Made by a program: the position numbers and the translations under genes. From contig NC_092188.1 of the NCBI RefSeq assembly GCF_043641665.1, positions 13,909,704 through 13,973,703 of the forward strand: DNA of 64,000 bases, read 5' to 3'. The notes beneath the pieces were generated by a model. That model made no database searches. It was not told the origin of the DNA and was given only the letters and a program-made list of their open reading frames with translations. Positions 61,901-64,000 of this stretch are shown here, piece after piece. How positions within the stretch are numbered: position 1 is the first letter of the stretch; every line of letters starts with the position of its first letter. The DNA is from Enoplosus armatus. Lineage: Eukaryota > Chordata > Actinopteri > Centrarchiformes > Enoplosidae.

Positions 61901-63075
61901 ACATACTGTGAGCTTAATCCACTTCCTTAAATTGTAGCAATAAGTAGGAAACAGTAAGTCTGTAACTGCTGTGTGGGGGTGTGAGGTGGGTGTTTAAAGG
62001 TTCGCTGCCTGCCTATTTGATAATCTGCACCTTAACAATGCAGGTCACCTTAGTTCTTTCCACAGTCATTAACTATGGAGGAAACAAGGACACAATGGGC
62101 ATGGCTAACAATGAAGAGGCACATACACTATAACATTTGGCTCAAAGGTCAATGGGAGCGTTCCCTCTGTGTACAGTATCAAGCATTGCATGAGTGACTA
62201 TTGGTTCCTGATCCCATGCCAACCCCAATGGCTAAATCTGACCAGTGAGGCTTCATCCGAGACCTCGACTGGAAGAGAGGTCACTCTCATGTTTCCCATT
62301 TAAAAATATCACCATTCATATTGTGTTGGATACAGCTGGGGCTTTGTTTGGCGGGATAAGAACATCTGCGTTTCACATCTATGTGGTGGTGATGGGGGGG
62401 GGGGGGTTTGGGCCTTGTGCCATGAGGAAGTTGTGAGATTTCTCCTTCAGAACAACAACACACAAAAAAAGGATATCACAGCCATTGTAAGTGCATCGTT
62501 TGGTTTCTGGGATAACATAAGGTTGACAGTATATGTTCAAGTGAAATCGTGCTTTCTTTGCCGATTAGTATGACAAAAATATTGCTTGCAGGATTCAATA
62601 AACGAAACTATTTTCTTATTTGATTCCTTTTGTTTGTTTTGCCAGTGGAAGTCATCTGACGCTTTTTTGTCGCTTGACACCTGGCTTTGCATAGGGAGGG
62701 GAAACTGTTGAATAGACACTTGTTACCAGCTGACTGTGACAGAATTCACAAAACAGTATTTCTGAGCACTATGGGAAATAAAGTAGCCATTCACTGACCC
62801 GTTTGCCACCACCCACCTCAGATTGCAATCTAGATTTGCATGCATACTTTTAAACCAGTGAAAGCAGTATAAGGACTTGTTGGCTTGGTATTTGGAGTTT
62901 TCCACTGACTAGCTGTATGTGATCCTGAAACTCAAAGCACCAGACAAGCCCCAATAATAGACAGCGGTGCTGCTTTCCATCACACTCTATCTCTAAACCA
63001 AAACACCAAGATTTCATACACATCAATGACTGAATATTAATAGCAGATATTTTTAACTTTTCTTCCCCCCCGCAG
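58951..63075 (+). other. presumed 5' UTR intron of the right-edge gene
   Basis: About 4.1 kb without a supportable gene. It contains (GT)12 at 59967-59991, a (GA)n tract near 60031-60046 and a G-run near 62396-62406. Open frames here are short and lack domain signatures. Confidence 0.45.
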
Positions 63076-63084
63076 CATTTGAAG

Positions 63085-64000
63085 ATGATGCGATTGCTGT
63101 TCCTGTGTCTGCTGCTGCTGCTGCCAGCTGCTACTGGTATGTTCTCATCTCTGTGATGCTTTCAGGTGATAAACATCTAATCAGGGTCTATGTATCCCTG
63201 CGCTGGCATGTTCTCCTCACCTACCCACGTATGTGGACTGTCTATGCACATTAATGTATGCACCCACTTTTTTAATCATACAACCACCTAAAAGAGAAGA
63301 TGCTTCAAGTGTTCGCACGTATAAGAATAACATTAAAGAAATAATGTACATGAAATTAGCAACAACATTCTCAATGCTGTACTTTCTTTGTTTAGAAGAT
63401 ACCAAATAAGAACAGCTGATAGACTTGTTTTTTCTGTGTAATTTACGTAATACACGTATACAATTAAACCTATTGTAGCCCACTTTTTGTGCTGTACAGT
63501 CCATGTAAGCATCCTCTGAATGTAGCAGTATTCTGGAGCAGAATTATGATGAATATTAACCTTTAAAAACTGTGTCGTGAGTGTTGTGAATGTAACTAAC
63601 TCTGTACCTTATTTTTGCAGCCGTTTCAGAAGAGAACGAAGGATCAGCTGATGGAGGTATATAATGCTTTATCTTTATCTGTAAAATAAAGAGAAAAACT
63701 GGAGCACTTTATGAAGCCTTTCAATCAGCTGTCATGAAGCTATCCAGGGTTATCAACAAGTGAAGGGTAACTGCTTCTTGCTCGAAGACAATTTAGAGAC
63801 AGACATAAATTACTGTAATTTAAGTAAGTATTTAAGGATTAGTAATTACTGAGAGATCACACCCATTCGCAACAACCAAAATAATTTTTTTTGTTAATTT
63901 GTTTTGAAAGGAATTATCCCATTGTAATTTCTGTGCTTGTTTCTACATGTTTCTTGGTCCTTGTTTTGACTTCAGGGAAGCTTAGTGAGTCCTTTAGGCC
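63085..64000 (+). CDS. N-terminus of a secreted or type I membrane protein, cut by window edge
   Basis: Exons 63076-63136 (coding from 63085), 63621-63656 and 63976-64000 are joined by GT-AG introns in phase 1. The protein starts with a strongly hydrophobic Leu-rich signal peptide of 17 codons (MMRLLFLCLLLLLPAAT), then an acidic segment (VSEENEGSADGGKLSES). No domain is visible before the window ends. The first coding stretch is 52 nt and ends in phase 1, exactly as in the FXYD gene at 13.3-18.4 kb. The second exon is 36 nt in phase 1, as in the FXYD7-like gene. An FXYD5-like gene is therefore possible, but the FXYD motif itself is not in view. Confidence 0.5.

Noticed and set aside
1..64000. 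tRNA, rRNA or CRISPR features
   Set aside because: No cloverleaf, rRNA core or spaced direct-repeat array was recognised on either strand.

Overview
The window is nuclear DNA of a ray-finned (teleost) fish. The genes are split by short GT-AG introns. The intergenic DNA carries a decayed Tc1-like transposon, LINE 3' tails ending in the GATTCT-type tail, interspersed repeats with a 'cttcttcca' terminus, and many (TA)n and (GT)n tracts, all typical of teleosts. I rebuilt the gene models by hand from reading frame, intron phase and splice consensus. They have not been checked against transcripts.

Layout from left to right. (1) 1.78-8.08 kb, plus strand: nfkbid (IkappaBNS), a nuclear atypical IkappaB with an ankyrin-repeat domain; 12 coding exons, 457 codons. 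(2) 10.0-12.05 kb, minus strand: an FXYD7-like regulator of Na,K-ATPase, 81 codons, tail to tail with nfkbid. (3) 13.3-18.4 kb, minus strand: a second FXYD gene with a signal peptide and an FXYD6-like transmembrane segment; its untranslated first exon is probably near 20.8 kb. (4) 22.28-36.80 kb, minus strand: an IgG Fc-binding-protein-like (FCGBP) mucus glycoprotein of about 3,010 residues, with an IgGFc_binding domain and seven VWD-C8-TIL units. (5) 37.27-38.41 kb: an internally deleted Tc1-like transposon. (6) 39.67-58.24 kb, minus strand: a second, diverged FCGBP-like gene of about 4,078 residues with ten VWD units. (7) From 58.9 kb to the right edge, plus strand: the start of a gene for a secreted or type I membrane protein, cut off by the window edge. 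Its first two coding exons have the lengths and phases seen in the FXYD genes.

nfkbid next to FXYD genes recalls mammalian 19q13, where the FXYD cluster, NFKBID and FCGBP all lie. The likely biology is epithelial and mucosal: FXYD proteins tune the sodium pump, the FCGBP-like proteins are cross-linked components of mucus, and IkappaBNS modulates NF-kappaB target genes. The link between these roles is inference from family knowledge and position.

The most interesting signals are these. The two FCGBP paralogues differ sharply in the autocleavage motif GDPHY: six of seven domains keep it in one, and only one of ten in the other. Exon lengths show that the larger gene gained a block of three D domains. 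Both genes end in a truncated D domain followed by a stop a few codons later. The fish nfkbid has an N-terminal basic motif resembling the OCA peptide of POU2F coactivators. There is also a perfect 21-bp palindrome at 21.4 kb.
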